A stretch of DNA of 64,000 nucleotides from Agrobacterium cavarae. Lineage in GTDB: Bacteria; Pseudomonadota; Alphaproteobacteria; Rhizobiales; Rhizobiaceae. The notes beneath the pieces are model-generated. The model ran no database searches, was not told the origin of the DNA, and worked only from the letters and a program-made list of their open reading frames with translations. How positions within the stretch are numbered: the first letter of the stretch is position 1; the number at the start of each line of letters is the position of its first letter. The DNA is taken from assembly GCF_004310285.1 (NCBI RefSeq), contig NZ_SISF01000032.1, forward strand, positions 186,001 through 250,000, given 5' to 3'. Below, piece by piece: positions 8,112 through 17,067 of this stretch. The position numbers were made by a program, and so were the translations under genes.

Positions 8112-9290
8112 ATGAAAGTCGCAATAATCGGACTCGGATTCCGCCTTGGCTATCTTGGCCAGGTCTTTACGGAAATCGATCCTGATTTTGAGATCGTCGC
8201 CCATGTCGACCCCGAGCCAGCGGGCATGAAGCAGCTGGAGGCAGAGAATATTTCGGCCGGACGCGCTTACGAAACCCCTGAGGAGATGATCGCGAAGGAA
8301 ACCTTCGATCTGCTCATGATCGGCTCCCCCAATACTTTCCATCTTGAGCATATCCGCATCGGTCTGGAAGCAGGCCTGACGGTGTTCACCGAAAAGCCGA
8401 TCGTCACCACCATCGAAGAAAGCTTCGAACTCGCGCGGCTCCTAAACCAGTACGGCCAGGACCGTCTGATGGTCGGTCTCGTGCTTCGTTATTCACCGCT
8501 TTACCGCGATCTGCGGCAGGCGCAGGCTCAGGGACTTCTCGGCGATATCGCCTCGATCGAAGCCTCCGAGCATATTGCCCCCTATCATGGCGCCTTCTTC
8601 ATGCGCGACTGGCGCCGTTACGACAAATATGCCGGCGGCTTCATGCTGGAAAAGTGCTGCCACGACCTCGACCTTTATAACGGCGTCATGGGCGTGCGCC
8701 CGCGCTATGTGTCGAGCTTCGGCGGACGCCGCAGTTTCGTGCCGAAGAATGCCCCACAGAATACCGGCGTCAATGATCTTGATATCTATTTCCGCAAGCC
8801 AAGCGGCTGGATGGGTGCAGACAAGGTGTTCGACAGCGATGGCGACATCATCGACTTCCAGACCGCCATCGTCGAATATGAAAACGGTGCGTCGCTGGCC
8901 TTCCACACGAACCTCAACGTGCCTGACGAGTTCCGCCGCTTCTGCGTCGTCGGCGCGAAAGGCATGGCGGAAGGCGATTTCGTCCGTGGCTTCCTCGACG
9001 TTCATCGCGCCCATGACAGCGCCAAGCTGATCGGCAACACCTATCAGGCACCATCGGTAAAATCGCACCATTACGGCGCGGACGAGCAGATGGCCGCCGA
9101 TGTCTTTGCCCATGTCACGACGGGCGCTGCCCTACCGGTTTCGGCGCTCGACGCCATCGAAGCCGGCATCCTGGCGATTGCCATGGACGAAGCGCGTGCT
9201 GCCCGCAAGGTGGTCGATCTGGCACCAGTCTGGGCAAAGTACGACGCTTGCCTTCACGGCACCGAAGACGCGCAAAAGCGCTCCGCCTGA
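8112..9290 (+). CDS. Gfo/Idh/MocA-family NAD(P)-dependent oxidoreductase
   Basis: 392 residues from ATG 8112 (AGGGGAG upstream; an upstream in-frame start lacks one). It begins with a Rossmann nucleotide fold, MKVAIIGLGFRLGYLG, with the family motif EKPI (near residue 98) and a C-terminal beta-sheet domain. HDLDLYN near 186 is a likely catalytic segment. Family members oxidise or reduce cyclic sugars, often at C3, or open their rings. First gene of an operon with a sugar ABC transporter (13-bp gap), so it likely acts on the imported sugar. The substrate cannot be read from sequence. Confidence 0.88.
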   Translation: MKVAIIGLGFRLGYLGQVFTEIDPDFEIVAHVDPEPAGMKQLEAENISAGRAYETPEEMIAKETFDLLMIGSPNTFHLEHIRIGLEAGLTVFTEKPIVTTIEESFELARLLNQYGQDRLMVGLVLRYSPLYRDLRQAQAQGLLGDIASIEASEHIAPYHGAFFMRDWRRYDKYAGGFMLEKCCHDLDLYNGVMGVRPRYVSSFGGRRSFVPKNAPQNTGVNDLDIYFRKPSGWMGADKVFDSDGDIIDFQTAIVEYENGASLAFHTNLNVPDEFRRFCVVGAKGMAEGDFVRGFLDVHRAHDSAKLIGNTYQAPSVKSHHYGADEQMAADVFAHVTTGAALPVSALDAIEAGILAIAMDEARAARKVVDLAPVWAKYDACLHGTEDAQKRSA

Positions 9291-9303
9291 TGAAAGGGTG
9301 ATC

Positions 9304-10188
9304 ATGGACACCAGACGAAGCGCCGTTTTCTTCGCATGGCTGCTTTTGGCGCCAGCCCTTCTCTACGTTCTTGCGGTTGTCGCCTACCCGCTTGTCGATA
9401 CGTTCATTCTGTCCTTCACCGACGCGTCGCTGAAGAAGACAACCAACTGGGTGGGCTGGGCCAACTACGACAAGATATTCAACGCTTCCTTTGCTGAAGT
9501 CATCATCCGTACCTTCATCTGGACGTTCTTTTCCGTCGCGCTCAAGATGATCATCGGCACCTTCGGCGCGACCATGCTGAATGCCGCCGTGCCAGGCCGG
9601 ACGCTCTTCAGAGTACTGACAATGCCGCCCTGGATCGTTCCCATGGCGATCGGCATCTTTATGTGGGGCTGGATGTATAATGGCCAGTTCGGCATGATTT
9701 CCGGCCTGCTGCAACGCGCCGGTTTGGTCGATGGACCGGTTGCCTTTCTCGCGCAGGGCTCCACGGCATTCTGGGCGACCGTCGTCACCGATGTGTGGAT
9801 CGGCGTTCCCATGGTTACGTTGTATTTTCTTGCGGCCATGCAGTCGATCCCCCAGGATCTCTATGAGGCTGCGTGGGTGGATGGCGCCGGACGCTTCTAT
9901 CGTTTCCGCCGCATCACGCTGCCGCTTCTCGTGCCGTCTATGATCACCATGTCGATGCTGTCGCTGATCTCGACCTTCAACTCCTTCGACATCATCTGGA
10001 TTTTGACCCGCGGTGGCCCGAATGGCGAAACCACGACGATGATCATCGATACCTACAAGACCGCCATCGGCTCTTACAAGTATGGTGAGGGTGCTGCCCG
10101 CGCCGTGTTGATCTGCATCTTCCTGTCCCTCTTCTGCATTGCCTACTTCCGCATTGTCAGCAAGCTTTCCCCCGGAGAGAAGCGATGA
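9304..10188 (+). CDS. Carbohydrate ABC transporter permease (MalF/UgpA type)
   Basis: 294 residues with six predicted membrane helices, starting MDTRRSAVFFAWLLLAPALLYVL. The EAA loop that contacts the ATPase reads EAAWVDGAGRFYRFRRITLPLL near residue 194-215. It forms the membrane channel together with the next gene. ATG 9304 is preceded by AAAGGGTGATC. The gene ends in an ATGA overlap with the second permease. Confidence 0.93.
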   Translation: MDTRRSAVFFAWLLLAPALLYVLAVVAYPLVDTFILSFTDASLKKTTNWVGWANYDKIFNASFAEVIIRTFIWTFFSVALKMIIGTFGATMLNAAVPGRTLFRVLTMPPWIVPMAIGIFMWGWMYNGQFGMISGLLQRAGLVDGPVAFLAQGSTAFWATVVTDVWIGVPMVTLYFLAAMQSIPQDLYEAAWVDGAGRFYRFRRITLPLLVPSMITMSMLSLISTFNSFDIIWILTRGGPNGETTTMIIDTYKTAIGSYKYGEGAARAVLICIFLSLFCIAYFRIVSKLSPGEKR

Positions 10189-11045
10189 CACCTCCTCCCG
10201 CACTGATCAACCGCTACAAGTGGTACGAAGTCCTTGCGATCTATTGCGGCATTGCGCTGTTCCTGATCTTCGTGCTGTCGCCCTTTGTCGAAGGCTTCCT
10301 GGTGTCGCTGAAGCCTCTTAGCCAGCTCTTTTCGTCACCCTATCGCTTCTGGCCGCAAAACGGCTCCTTCGAAGCCTATAGGACGATGTGGGTCAGCGTA
10401 CCGGGCTTTGCCCGCTACATCTTCAACTCGTTCCTCATTTCTGGCAGCATCACGCTGATCGTCCTGATCTTCGTGATCCCAGCGGCATATGCCTTTGCGA
10501 GATTTGACTTCAAGGGCATGAATGTGTTGCTCGGTGGCTTCCTGGCGGTGAAGATGTTCTCGGGCGCAGTGCTGCTGATCCCGCTCTTCCGGCTGATGCG
10601 CTCGATCGGTGTGCTCAACACCTATATGGCGATGATCATACCAGGCGTGGCCTTCATCATCCCGACCGGAATATGGCTGCTCGTCACCTATATCAAGCGT
10701 ATCCCGCGCGAGTTGGATGAGGCAGCCTATGTCGATGGTGCCGGCTACTTCTACACACTGCGCCGGGTCATCATTCCGGTGGCAATGCCTGGAATTATGG
10801 TGGTGGCGATCTCGTCCTTCATCGAAGCCTATGCGCAACAGTTCATCTACGCGCTGACCTTCAACTCAAAAACGGAATACATGCCTCTGCCGGTCGGCCT
10901 GTTTGCCTATTTCGGCCGCCAGGAGGTCATCTGGAACGAACTCATGGCCGCAAGTTTCGTCGGCATTGCCCCGGCGATGATCGTGATCTTCTTCCTGCAA
11001 CGCTATCTCGTCAGCGGACTGACCGCAGGCGCGGTGAAACAATAA
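10185..11045 (+). CDS. Carbohydrate ABC transporter permease (MalG/UgpE type)
   Basis: 286 residues, six membrane helices. The EAA loop is DEAAYVDGAGYFYTLRRVIIPVA near residue 178-200. It overlaps the first permease gene by four bases (ATGA), which indicates translational coupling and a 1:1 heterodimer. The binding-protein gene follows after 29 bp. Confidence 0.93.
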   Translation: MTPPPALINRYKWYEVLAIYCGIALFLIFVLSPFVEGFLVSLKPLSQLFSSPYRFWPQNGSFEAYRTMWVSVPGFARYIFNSFLISGSITLIVLIFVIPAAYAFARFDFKGMNVLLGGFLAVKMFSGAVLLIPLFRLMRSIGVLNTYMAMIIPGVAFIIPTGIWLLVTYIKRIPRELDEAAYVDGAGYFYTLRRVIIPVAMPGIMVVAISSFIEAYAQQFIYALTFNSKTEYMPLPVGLFAYFGRQEVIWNELMAASFVGIAPAMIVIFFLQRYLVSGLTAGAVKQ

Positions 11046-11074
11046 GATAACCACCAGAGAATGGGAGACTGACC

Positions 11075-12304
11075 GTGAATACCAAATTCAAGTTTACCCT
11101 CTACGCGCTGAGCCTTGCTGCTTCGACAGCACTGGGCGCCATGTCCGCACACGCCGCCGACAAGGAAATTTCCTGGATCTATTGCGGCGACAAGATCGAC
11201 CCGATCCATGAAAAATACATCAAGGAATGGGAAGGCAAGAACGCAGGCTGGACCGTCAAGCCGGAAGTCGTTGGCTGGGAACAGTGCCAGGACAAGGCAA
11301 CGACGCTTGCTGCATCCGGCTCTCCAGCCGCCATGGCCTATGTCGGCTCGCGCACGCTGAAGCAGTTCTCCGAAAACGACATGATCGTTCCCGTTCCGAT
11401 GACGGACGAGGAAAAGAAGTCCTACTATCCGCACATCGTCGATACGGTCACCATTGATGATCAACAGTGGGGCGTTCCGGTCGCTTTCTCCACCAAGGCT
11501 CTCTACTGGAACAAGGATCTGTTCAAGAAGGCCGGTCTCGATCCTGAAACGCCACCAAAGACCTGGGCGGAAGAAATCGCCTTTGCCAAACAGATCAAGG
11601 AAAAGACCGGTATTGCCGGTTATGGCCTGCCTGCCAAGACCTTCGACAACACCATGCACCAGTTCATGCACTGGGTTTACACCAACAACGGCAAGGTCAT
11701 CGATGGCGACAAGATCGTCATGGACAGTCCTGAAGTGCTGGCTGCTCTGAAGGCTTACAAGGACATCACCCCCTACTCCGTTGAAGGCGCAACTGCTTAC
11801 GAGCAGAACGAAATCCGCGCGATCTTCCTCGACGGCAAGGTCGGCATGATCCAGGCTGGCTCGGGTGCCGCCTCGCGTCTGCAGAAGACCGGCATCAACT
11901 GGGGTATCGCAACGCTCCCGCTTGGCCCATCGGCCAAAGGTCCGGGTACGCTGCTCATCACCGACAGCCTTGCCATCTTCAAGGGTTCGGGCGTTGAGGA
12001 GAAGGCGATCGAATTTGCCAAGTTCATCACTTCTCCCGGTCCGCAGGGCGAGTATGAGCTTCAGGGCGATGCCGGCCTGACGCCTCTGCGTCCTTCCGCG
12101 AAGGTCGATGAATTCGTTGCAAAGGATCCCTACTGGAAGCCTCTGATCGAGGGCATCACCTATGGTGGTCCTGAGCCGCTCTTCACCGACTACAAGGGCT
12201 TCCAGAACACCATGATCGAGATGGTCCAGTCTGTCGTCACCGGCAAGGCTGAGCCTGAAGCCGCGCTGAAGAAGGCGTCGGCCGACCTCGAGCAGTACAA
12301 GTAA
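11075..12304 (+). CDS. Sugar ABC transporter periplasmic binding protein
   Basis: 409 residues. Start is GTG 11075 with GGGAG eight bases upstream. A signal peptide (MNTKFKFTLYALSLAASTALGAMSAHAA, cleavage after about 28) is followed by an SBP_bac_1 fold of the maltose/glycerol-3-phosphate type. It delivers the ligand to the two permeases encoded upstream. In this neighbourhood an oligosaccharide of amino sugars is the likely ligand. A strong hairpin follows the gene and separates it from the ATPase gene. Confidence 0.93.
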   Translation: MNTKFKFTLYALSLAASTALGAMSAHAADKEISWIYCGDKIDPIHEKYIKEWEGKNAGWTVKPEVVGWEQCQDKATTLAASGSPAAMAYVGSRTLKQFSENDMIVPVPMTDEEKKSYYPHIVDTVTIDDQQWGVPVAFSTKALYWNKDLFKKAGLDPETPPKTWAEEIAFAKQIKEKTGIAGYGLPAKTFDNTMHQFMHWVYTNNGKVIDGDKIVMDSPEVLAALKAYKDITPYSVEGATAYEQNEIRAIFLDGKVGMIQAGSGAASRLQKTGINWGIATLPLGPSAKGPGTLLITDSLAIFKGSGVEEKAIEFAKFITSPGPQGEYELQGDAGLTPLRPSAKVDEFVAKDPYWKPLIEGITYGGPEPLFTDYKGFQNTMIEMVQSVVTGKAEPEAALKKASADLEQYK

Positions 12305-12312
12305 TATCGAAC

Positions 12313-12344
12313 CGAAGGGGGCGTTCTCTCAAACGTCCCCTTCG
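12313..12344 (+). promoter_or_regulatory. Intercistronic stem-loop after the binding-protein gene
   Basis: CGAAGGGGGCGTT (12313-12325) pairs with AACGTCCCCTTCG (12332-12344) around a six-base loop, 13 pairs including one G-U. No T-run follows, so it is more likely an mRNA-stabilising or attenuating hairpin than a full terminator; it would raise binding protein over ATPase. Confidence 0.7.
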
Positions 12345-12431
12345 ACACCACCGCATGTGACGAAAAGCCTTGCGGTACACCAAACAGCGCTGCCGAATGC
12401 ACCGGGTGCAAACGGCCCTCTGGAGACGATC

Positions 12432-13550
12432 GTGGGTCAGCTTCATCTCAACAACGTTCAAAAATTCTACGGCGACTTTGAAGTCCTCAAAGGCGTGCAA
12501 CTCAATGTTCCGCACGGAGAATTCGTCGTTTTCGTCGGCCCATCCGGCTGCGGAAAATCAACGCTGCTGCGCATGATTGCAGGCCTGGAATCGATCAGCG
12601 ACGGCGATATCGTCATTGATGGTATCCGCGTCAACGACAAGCCGCCGGTCGAGCGTGGCATCGCCATGGTCTTCCAGTCCTACGCACTTTACCCTCACAT
12701 GACCGTCTTCGAGAACATCGCCTTCCCGCTGCGCGTCGAGAAGATGGCGGAAGACAAGCTCCGCGAAAAGGTCCACGCGGTCGCCAAGATCCTGCAGCTT
12801 GAGCATCGCCTCGAGCAGCGCCCCGGCATGCTGTCTGGTGGCCAGCGCCAGCGCGTTGCTATTGGCCGCGCGATCGTGCGCGAACCGAAAATCTTCCTGT
12901 TCGACGAGCCCCTGTCCAACCTTGATGCAGCACTTCGCTCCGACATGCGCATCGAACTCACCAAGCTTCACCGGCAGCTGAAAGCGACGATGATTTACGT
13001 GACCCACGACCAGGTGGAAGCCATGACCATGGCCGACCGTATCGTGGTTCTCAATGCCGGCAGCATCGCGCAGGTCGGCTCGCCGCTGCAGCTTTACCAC
13101 AAGCCGGACAATCTCTTCGTCGCAGGCTTCATCGGCAACCCCAAGATGAACTTCCTGCCCGTGACCTGTGTGGAAGCTTCCGACACCGGCGTGACCATCG
13201 CCTACGAAGGCAAGCAACTGACCGTGCCTGTCGCGCGTGGAAACGTGCGTGCAGGCGATACGCTGACCCTCGGCATACGTCCGGAACATTTGAGCCTCGG
13301 CACCGGCGACATGACCATCACGACAGTGCCAAGCGTTATCGAGCGTCTCGGCATCAACACCATTTCCTATTCGACGCTTTCTACGGGCCAGCAGTGGTGC
13401 GCTCTTCTTTCGGGCTCGGCGCCTGTTGCAGTCGAGCAGCCCGTCTCGGTTGCCATCAACGGCGCGGACTGCCACCTCTTCGATGGCGATGGCAATGCGC
13501 TGGAACGTCGTATCGATTGGAAGACACAGGAGCTGCCCGTTCTGGCCTGA
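12432..13550 (+). CDS. Sugar ABC transporter ATP-binding protein (MalK/UgpC type)
   Basis: About 372 residues from GTG 12432 (GGAG seven bases upstream); a GTG at 12357 would add 25 unconserved residues. Walker A is GPSGCGKST, the signature LSGGQRQRVAIGRAI, Walker B IFLFDEPLSNLD, and the switch histidine is in YVTHDQVEAMT. A C-terminal TOBE domain (about 240-370), as in MalK, may take part in regulation. It energises the transporter encoded by the three preceding genes. Confidence 0.93.
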   Translation: MGQLHLNNVQKFYGDFEVLKGVQLNVPHGEFVVFVGPSGCGKSTLLRMIAGLESISDGDIVIDGIRVNDKPPVERGIAMVFQSYALYPHMTVFENIAFPLRVEKMAEDKLREKVHAVAKILQLEHRLEQRPGMLSGGQRQRVAIGRAIVREPKIFLFDEPLSNLDAALRSDMRIELTKLHRQLKATMIYVTHDQVEAMTMADRIVVLNAGSIAQVGSPLQLYHKPDNLFVAGFIGNPKMNFLPVTCVEASDTGVTIAYEGKQLTVPVARGNVRAGDTLTLGIRPEHLSLGTGDMTITTVPSVIERLGINTISYSTLSTGQQWCALLSGSAPVAVEQPVSVAINGADCHLFDGDGNALERRIDWKTQELPVLA

Positions 13551-13588
13551 CCTCCGTTACGAGGCGGCTTGAAGCGCAGATAAAGTTT

Positions 13589-13621
13589 AAGGGCGTTTCC
13601 TCGGTTGAAGGAAGCGCCCTT
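13589..13621 (+). terminator. Transcription terminator after the ABC operon
   Basis: AAGGGCGTTTCCT (13589-13601) pairs with AGGAAGCGCCCTT (13609-13621), 13 pairs with one G-U, around a seven-base loop. The following tract is only ATACTATG, so termination may be partial. Confidence 0.6.
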
Positions 13622-13688
13622 ATACTATGTGCTCATTCGATAGATGCCGAGAGAGCATCCGCGAGCTCTCACGACCATCGGTGACCGT

Positions 13689-15164
13689 TCACGCCGCCTT
13701 ATGTCCATGCGGGTCCTGCACGATCGGCCAGATATCCCGCCTGACGCGGCGATAAGGATTGGTTGCCGGATCGTTGGGATAGGGTTTTCCAGCTGAGCAA
13801 TAGAGGATCTGCGAGGCGATTTTGGAAAAGGCGGCATAGAAGTGGTTGGTCGATTTGATCAACAGGATCTTCCTCGACAGCGGATCGATGCCTAGGGCCG
13901 TGAAGAGAGACGGGTCATAGCTTTGAACCCGCACCGTCCCCAAAATCACGTCAATCCCGTCGAAGTGGATATGGGCAGCATCGCCGAATGGCGCGATGCT
14001 GTCTCCAAACTTCATCTCGGCGTTGGGTACGACCCTGACGACCTTGACCAGGGCATCGATGGGATCGCCGGTATTGGGTGCGGACTTTGCTCCAAAGCGC
14101 AACGGGATTTCAGCCCCTTCGCCTGCTGCCATGCAGATTTGCACCGCAATCGGATCCCAGACAAGACCGGCAGCGACGCTTGTGGCGCCCTGGGCCATCA
14201 GTTCACGCAACAGCACCGTTGCATCGCCCGCCGTACCGCCGCCTGGATTGTCCCACACGTCTGCGATCACCACCGGACCGGTTGAGGCATCCGCTTTCAT
14301 CGCAAGCGACACAGCCTCGGCCTCACCGATCTGCGGCATCATGAAGGTACCCCGCTTGTCGAAGAGCTCAAGCCCGATCGAACGCGCCAGCGCCACGCCC
14401 TTGGCCGCATTGCCATCGGTCACCGCGATGGTCTTCGTTCCCATTTCGGGCACATCGCCCGCCATGAAGCCATGGATGACGGACAACGACAGCACCTCCG
14501 GGTCCTGCTTCTCTGTCGCCATCATCCGATCGACGATGCTGCGCATCGGCTCGCGGGACGTCGGAAACACGTCGATCATGCGGCAATCGAAAACGGACAT
14601 GACCGGTTTGACGCGCCCCTCCAGCGTATCCACCGCGATCCGCCACAGATCCTCAGCGCGGTCGACGAAGTCCGTGTGGGGAAACTCCTTGAAGACGACG
14701 AAGAAGTTCACGGCATCGACGCGCTTGCTCGTCAGGTGGCTGTGTGGATCGAGCTCGGCGCAGACCAGAATATCAGGCCCGACGATCTCCCGGACGCGCG
14801 CCAAAAGATCGCCTTCCGGGTCGAGGTATCCATCCGCAACCATGGCGCCATGGAGGCCAAGCACCACTGCATCGACGGGCATTGCCACGCGCAACTGATC
14901 GAGAATTTCATCCCGCAGGCTTTCGAAGGCCTGACGGTTGATGAGGCCCGCCGGGTCCGCCCATGCCGCCGTTCCTTCGATCAGTGTCCAGCCTTTGGCG
15001 GCACAGACTGCGCGACCGACAGTGATCGGAGCAGTGCAGAGCGTGGGTGTGACGGGATGCTGGCCCGGCGGTGCATAGAGCGATTCCTCGAAAGCTCGCC
15101 TGTCGATGCAGATCGGCGCGAAAGTATTGGTCTCTGTGGCGAGAGCCGCGGTAAAGATGCGCAA
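13689..15164 (-). CDS. M81-family metallopeptidase, MlrC (microcystinase C)-like, copy 1
   Basis: About 491 residues when started at TTG 15164, where the alignment with the second copy begins (LRIFTAALATETNTF against LRIAVGGIHTECSTY) and AAAGG lies upstream. The predicted zinc ligands of the MlrC fold are seen: DPH in ELDPHSH, and the histidine in EFPHTD. VIADVWDNPGGGTAGD in the C-terminal domain is also typical. MlrC-type proteins hydrolyse amide bonds in small linear or cyclic peptides; the natural substrate of most members is unknown. Transcribed leftward behind a SnoaL-like gene. The second copy lies 5 kb away on the other strand. Confidence 0.85.
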   Translation of the reverse strand: MRIFTAALATETNTFAPICIDRRAFEESLYAPPGQHPVTPTLCTAPITVGRAVCAAKGWTLIEGTAAWADPAGLINRQAFESLRDEILDQLRVAMPVDAVVLGLHGAMVADGYLDPEGDLLARVREIVGPDILVCAELDPHSHLTSKRVDAVNFFVVFKEFPHTDFVDRAEDLWRIAVDTLEGRVKPVMSVFDCRMIDVFPTSREPMRSIVDRMMATEKQDPEVLSLSVIHGFMAGDVPEMGTKTIAVTDGNAAKGVALARSIGLELFDKRGTFMMPQIGEAEAVSLAMKADASTGPVVIADVWDNPGGGTAGDATVLLRELMAQGATSVAAGLVWDPIAVQICMAAGEGAEIPLRFGAKSAPNTGDPIDALVKVVRVVPNAEMKFGDSIAPFGDAAHIHFDGIDVILGTVRVQSYDPSLFTALGIDPLSRKILLIKSTNHFYAAFSKIASQILYCSAGKPYPNDPATNPYRRVRRDIWPIVQDPHGHKAA

Positions 15165-15198
15165 GGGCTTGGGCCTTTTTTGCTGAAGGGCAGGACGT

Positions 15199-15687
15199 TT
15201 ACTGGCCCATTGGATTCGGCAGATAACCGGTGAAGCCGGAAATCTTCCAGCGACCTTCATGCAGGCGGCAATAATAGAGTGTCTGCCACTTCATCACATC
15301 GGTCGAGCCATCAGCCTTCTTGATGCTGCCGTCGAATTTCTTGCGCACCAACGCCGTTTCGCCAGAAATCTCGATCTCCTCCAGGGTCGTCGTGGTGAAA
15401 ATCGCCGTCCGTGGGTCTTCGCCGTAACTGCCTTCTGCAAATTCGCGTGCCTGTTTCAGCCACTCGTCGCGGTAGGCGGGAAGATTGGGGAAGGCCAGCG
15501 TCCACTTGTCGGGATTCGGTTCGCGATTGCCGCTGATGCCGATGAAACCGTCTTCCACGAAGTCATCTGCCACCATTGACCAGTCCGCGGCCAGAAATGC
15601 ATCGATATCGCGCGGAACCAACATCTCCCAAATGGCGTGTCGCGCCGCATCCGAGGCAGGAAACGGGTTTCTGAAGGGATCACGCAT
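15199..15687 (-). CDS. SnoaL/NTF2-like protein
   Basis: About 162 residues from ATG 15687, favoured by GGAG six bases upstream; an in-frame ATG at 15699 is possible. The sequence shows a DIDAFLAADWSMVADDFVEDGFIG helix-strand pattern and C-terminal strands (ALVRKKFDGS, WQTLYYCRLHEGRWKISGFTGYLP) of the cone-shaped NTF2-like fold. Such proteins may bind or isomerise small ligands; no catalytic motif decides. It is the first gene of the leftward pair with the M81 protein, 34 bp apart, under a divergent promoter with two RpiR-type sites. Confidence 0.7.
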   Translation of the reverse strand: MRDPFRNPFPASDAARHAIWEMLVPRDIDAFLAADWSMVADDFVEDGFIGISGNREPNPDKWTLAFPNLPAYRDEWLKQAREFAEGSYGEDPRTAIFTTTTLEEIEISGETALVRKKFDGSIKKADGSTDVMKWQTLYYCRLHEGRWKISGFTGYLPNPMGQ

Positions 15688-15700
15688 CGAGGGCTCCATA

Positions 15701-15715
15701 TCTAAATTATTTTCA
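15701..15715. promoter_or_regulatory. RpiR-type operator, left site of the divergent promoter
   Basis: TCTAAATTATTTTCA matches the palindrome upstream of the ABC operon at 13 of 15 positions. It lies 14 bp before the SnoaL-like start, where binding would block initiation. Confidence 0.55.
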
Positions 15716-15773
15716 TGATGACCAAAAATCTCTGGCAAAAATCCGTTTTCTATGGTCACTTGTCAATGAATAA

Positions 15774-15788
15774 CGAAAATAATTTGCA
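15774..15788. promoter_or_regulatory. RpiR-type operator, right site of the divergent promoter
   Basis: CGAAAATAATTTGCA matches the same palindrome at 13 of 15 positions and lies 12 bp before the RidA start. Centre-to-centre distance to the left site is 73 bp, seven helical turns. Confidence 0.55.
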
Positions 15789-15799
15789 AGGCCCATCCC

Positions 15800-16186
15800 A
15801 TGAGCATCAAACGATATGGCGCTGAAAAATCCGGCGCAGGCGGACAGACACTTCCTTTTGCACGCGCAGTCGAGGCCGATGGCTGGCTGCACGTTTCCGG
15901 TCAGGTGGCCATGGAAAATGGCGAGATCATCTCCGGCGGCATCATCGAACAGACTCACAAGACCATCGAGAACGTGATCGCTATTTTGCACGAAGCAGGC
16001 TACGGCGTCGAGCATATCGTGCGCTGCGGCGTGTGGCTGGATGATCCGCGTGATTTCTGGACGTTCAATCGCATCTACCAGAGCTATTTCGGCGAACATC
16101 CGCCGGCGCGCGCCTGCGTTCAGGCCTCGATGATGGTGGACTGCAAGGTCGAGATCGACTGCATCGCCTATAAACCCAAGTCCTGA
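15800..16186 (+). CDS. RidA/YjgF-family protein
   Basis: 128 residues, the usual size of RidA trimers. The substrate-binding arginine is Arg104 in PPARACVQ and Glu118 is in CKVEID, as in active imine/enamine deaminases. These enzymes hydrolyse reactive 2-aminoacrylate-type imines formed by PLP enzymes or by amine oxidation. First gene of the rightward run with RpiR (10-bp gap), SDR, GH20, M81, MFS and CutC, suggesting that breakdown of the amino compound gives an imine intermediate. Confidence 0.88.
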   Translation: MSIKRYGAEKSGAGGQTLPFARAVEADGWLHVSGQVAMENGEIISGGIIEQTHKTIENVIAILHEAGYGVEHIVRCGVWLDDPRDFWTFNRIYQSYFGEHPPARACVQASMMVDCKVEIDCIAYKPKS

Positions 16187-16196
16187 AAGCAGGCCG

Positions 16197-17063
16197 ATGG
16201 ATATCTTTGCGACCATTCAGGATGAAAGAGCGCAGTTTTCGCCATCCGAACAGCGCATCGCGGAGATATTGCTGAACGAGTTCGACTTCGCCGTCGGCGC
16301 CTCGATCATCGAACTGGCGGAAAAGGCGGATGTCTCTCCGCCGACGGTGACCCGCTTCTGCCGCCGGCTCGGCTGCCAGAACTTCGCCGACTTCAAGGTC
16401 CGTCTCGCCAAGACCGCTTTCGTCGGCGTCCGTTACCTCAACCCGCAAGCCAAGAGCACGTCGGCGGAGGATGTCGCCGAAGACATCATCACCAAAGCCC
16501 AGAACGCACTCTTCATGGTTCACCGCGCGCTTGATCCGCAGGCACTCGATACCGTGGCCGAGCGGATTGCTGCGGCCTCCATGGTCTATGCCTTCGGCTC
16601 CGGCGGCAATTCCTCAATGGTGGCGCTCGAATTGCAGAACCGGCTGTTTCGCCTGGGCACCCGCATCACCGCCAGCAATGACCACAATATGCAACTCATG
16701 CTGACGGCGGCAGCGCAAGAGGGCGACGTGATCATCGGCTCGTCCTTTTCAGGCCGCAATCAGGAACTGATGCGCTGCTTCAAACTCGCAAGAGAAAACG
16801 GCATTCGCACCATCGCGCTCACCCAAGTGAAGAGCCCGGTGGCAAGGCTCGCAGATCATGTCATCGGCATCGACCTTCCGGAAGGCGACAACATTTATCG
16901 CCCCACCTCGACGCGCTTTGCCTATCTCGCGGTGATCGACGTGATTGCCAGCCTCGTGGCCTACAAGAACCGCAAACACTCCACCATCACGCTGCGCCAG
17001 ATCAAGCAGCAGTTGCTGGAGCATCGCGATGGCGGCGACGACCGCCAGATATTGGGAGACTGA
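16197..17063 (+). CDS. MurR/RpiR-family transcriptional regulator
   Basis: 288 residues with an N-terminal HTH_6 domain (SPSEQRIAEILLNEFDFAVGASI, VSPPTVTRFCRRLG, about 14-75) and a C-terminal SIS domain (AFGSGGNSSMVALE near 135, GSSFSGRNQELMRCFKLA near 182) that senses phosphorylated sugars. MurR in E. coli senses MurNAc-6-phosphate. The three 15-bp palindromes at 8004, 15701 and 15774 are good candidates for its binding sites, which would make it local regulator of both the transporter operon and this one. Confidence 0.92.
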   Translation: MDIFATIQDERAQFSPSEQRIAEILLNEFDFAVGASIIELAEKADVSPPTVTRFCRRLGCQNFADFKVRLAKTAFVGVRYLNPQAKSTSAEDVAEDIITKAQNALFMVHRALDPQALDTVAERIAAASMVYAFGSGGNSSMVALELQNRLFRLGTRITASNDHNMQLMLTAAAQEGDVIIGSSFSGRNQELMRCFKLARENGIRTIALTQVKSPVARLADHVIGIDLPEGDNIYRPTSTRFAYLAVIDVIASLVAYKNRKHSTITLRQIKQQLLEHRDGGDDRQILGD

Positions 17064-17067
17064 CGAC

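Noticed and set aside
9115..10203. A 362-codon open frame on the minus strand
   Set aside because: Antisense to the MalF-type permease, with the same charged composition artefact.
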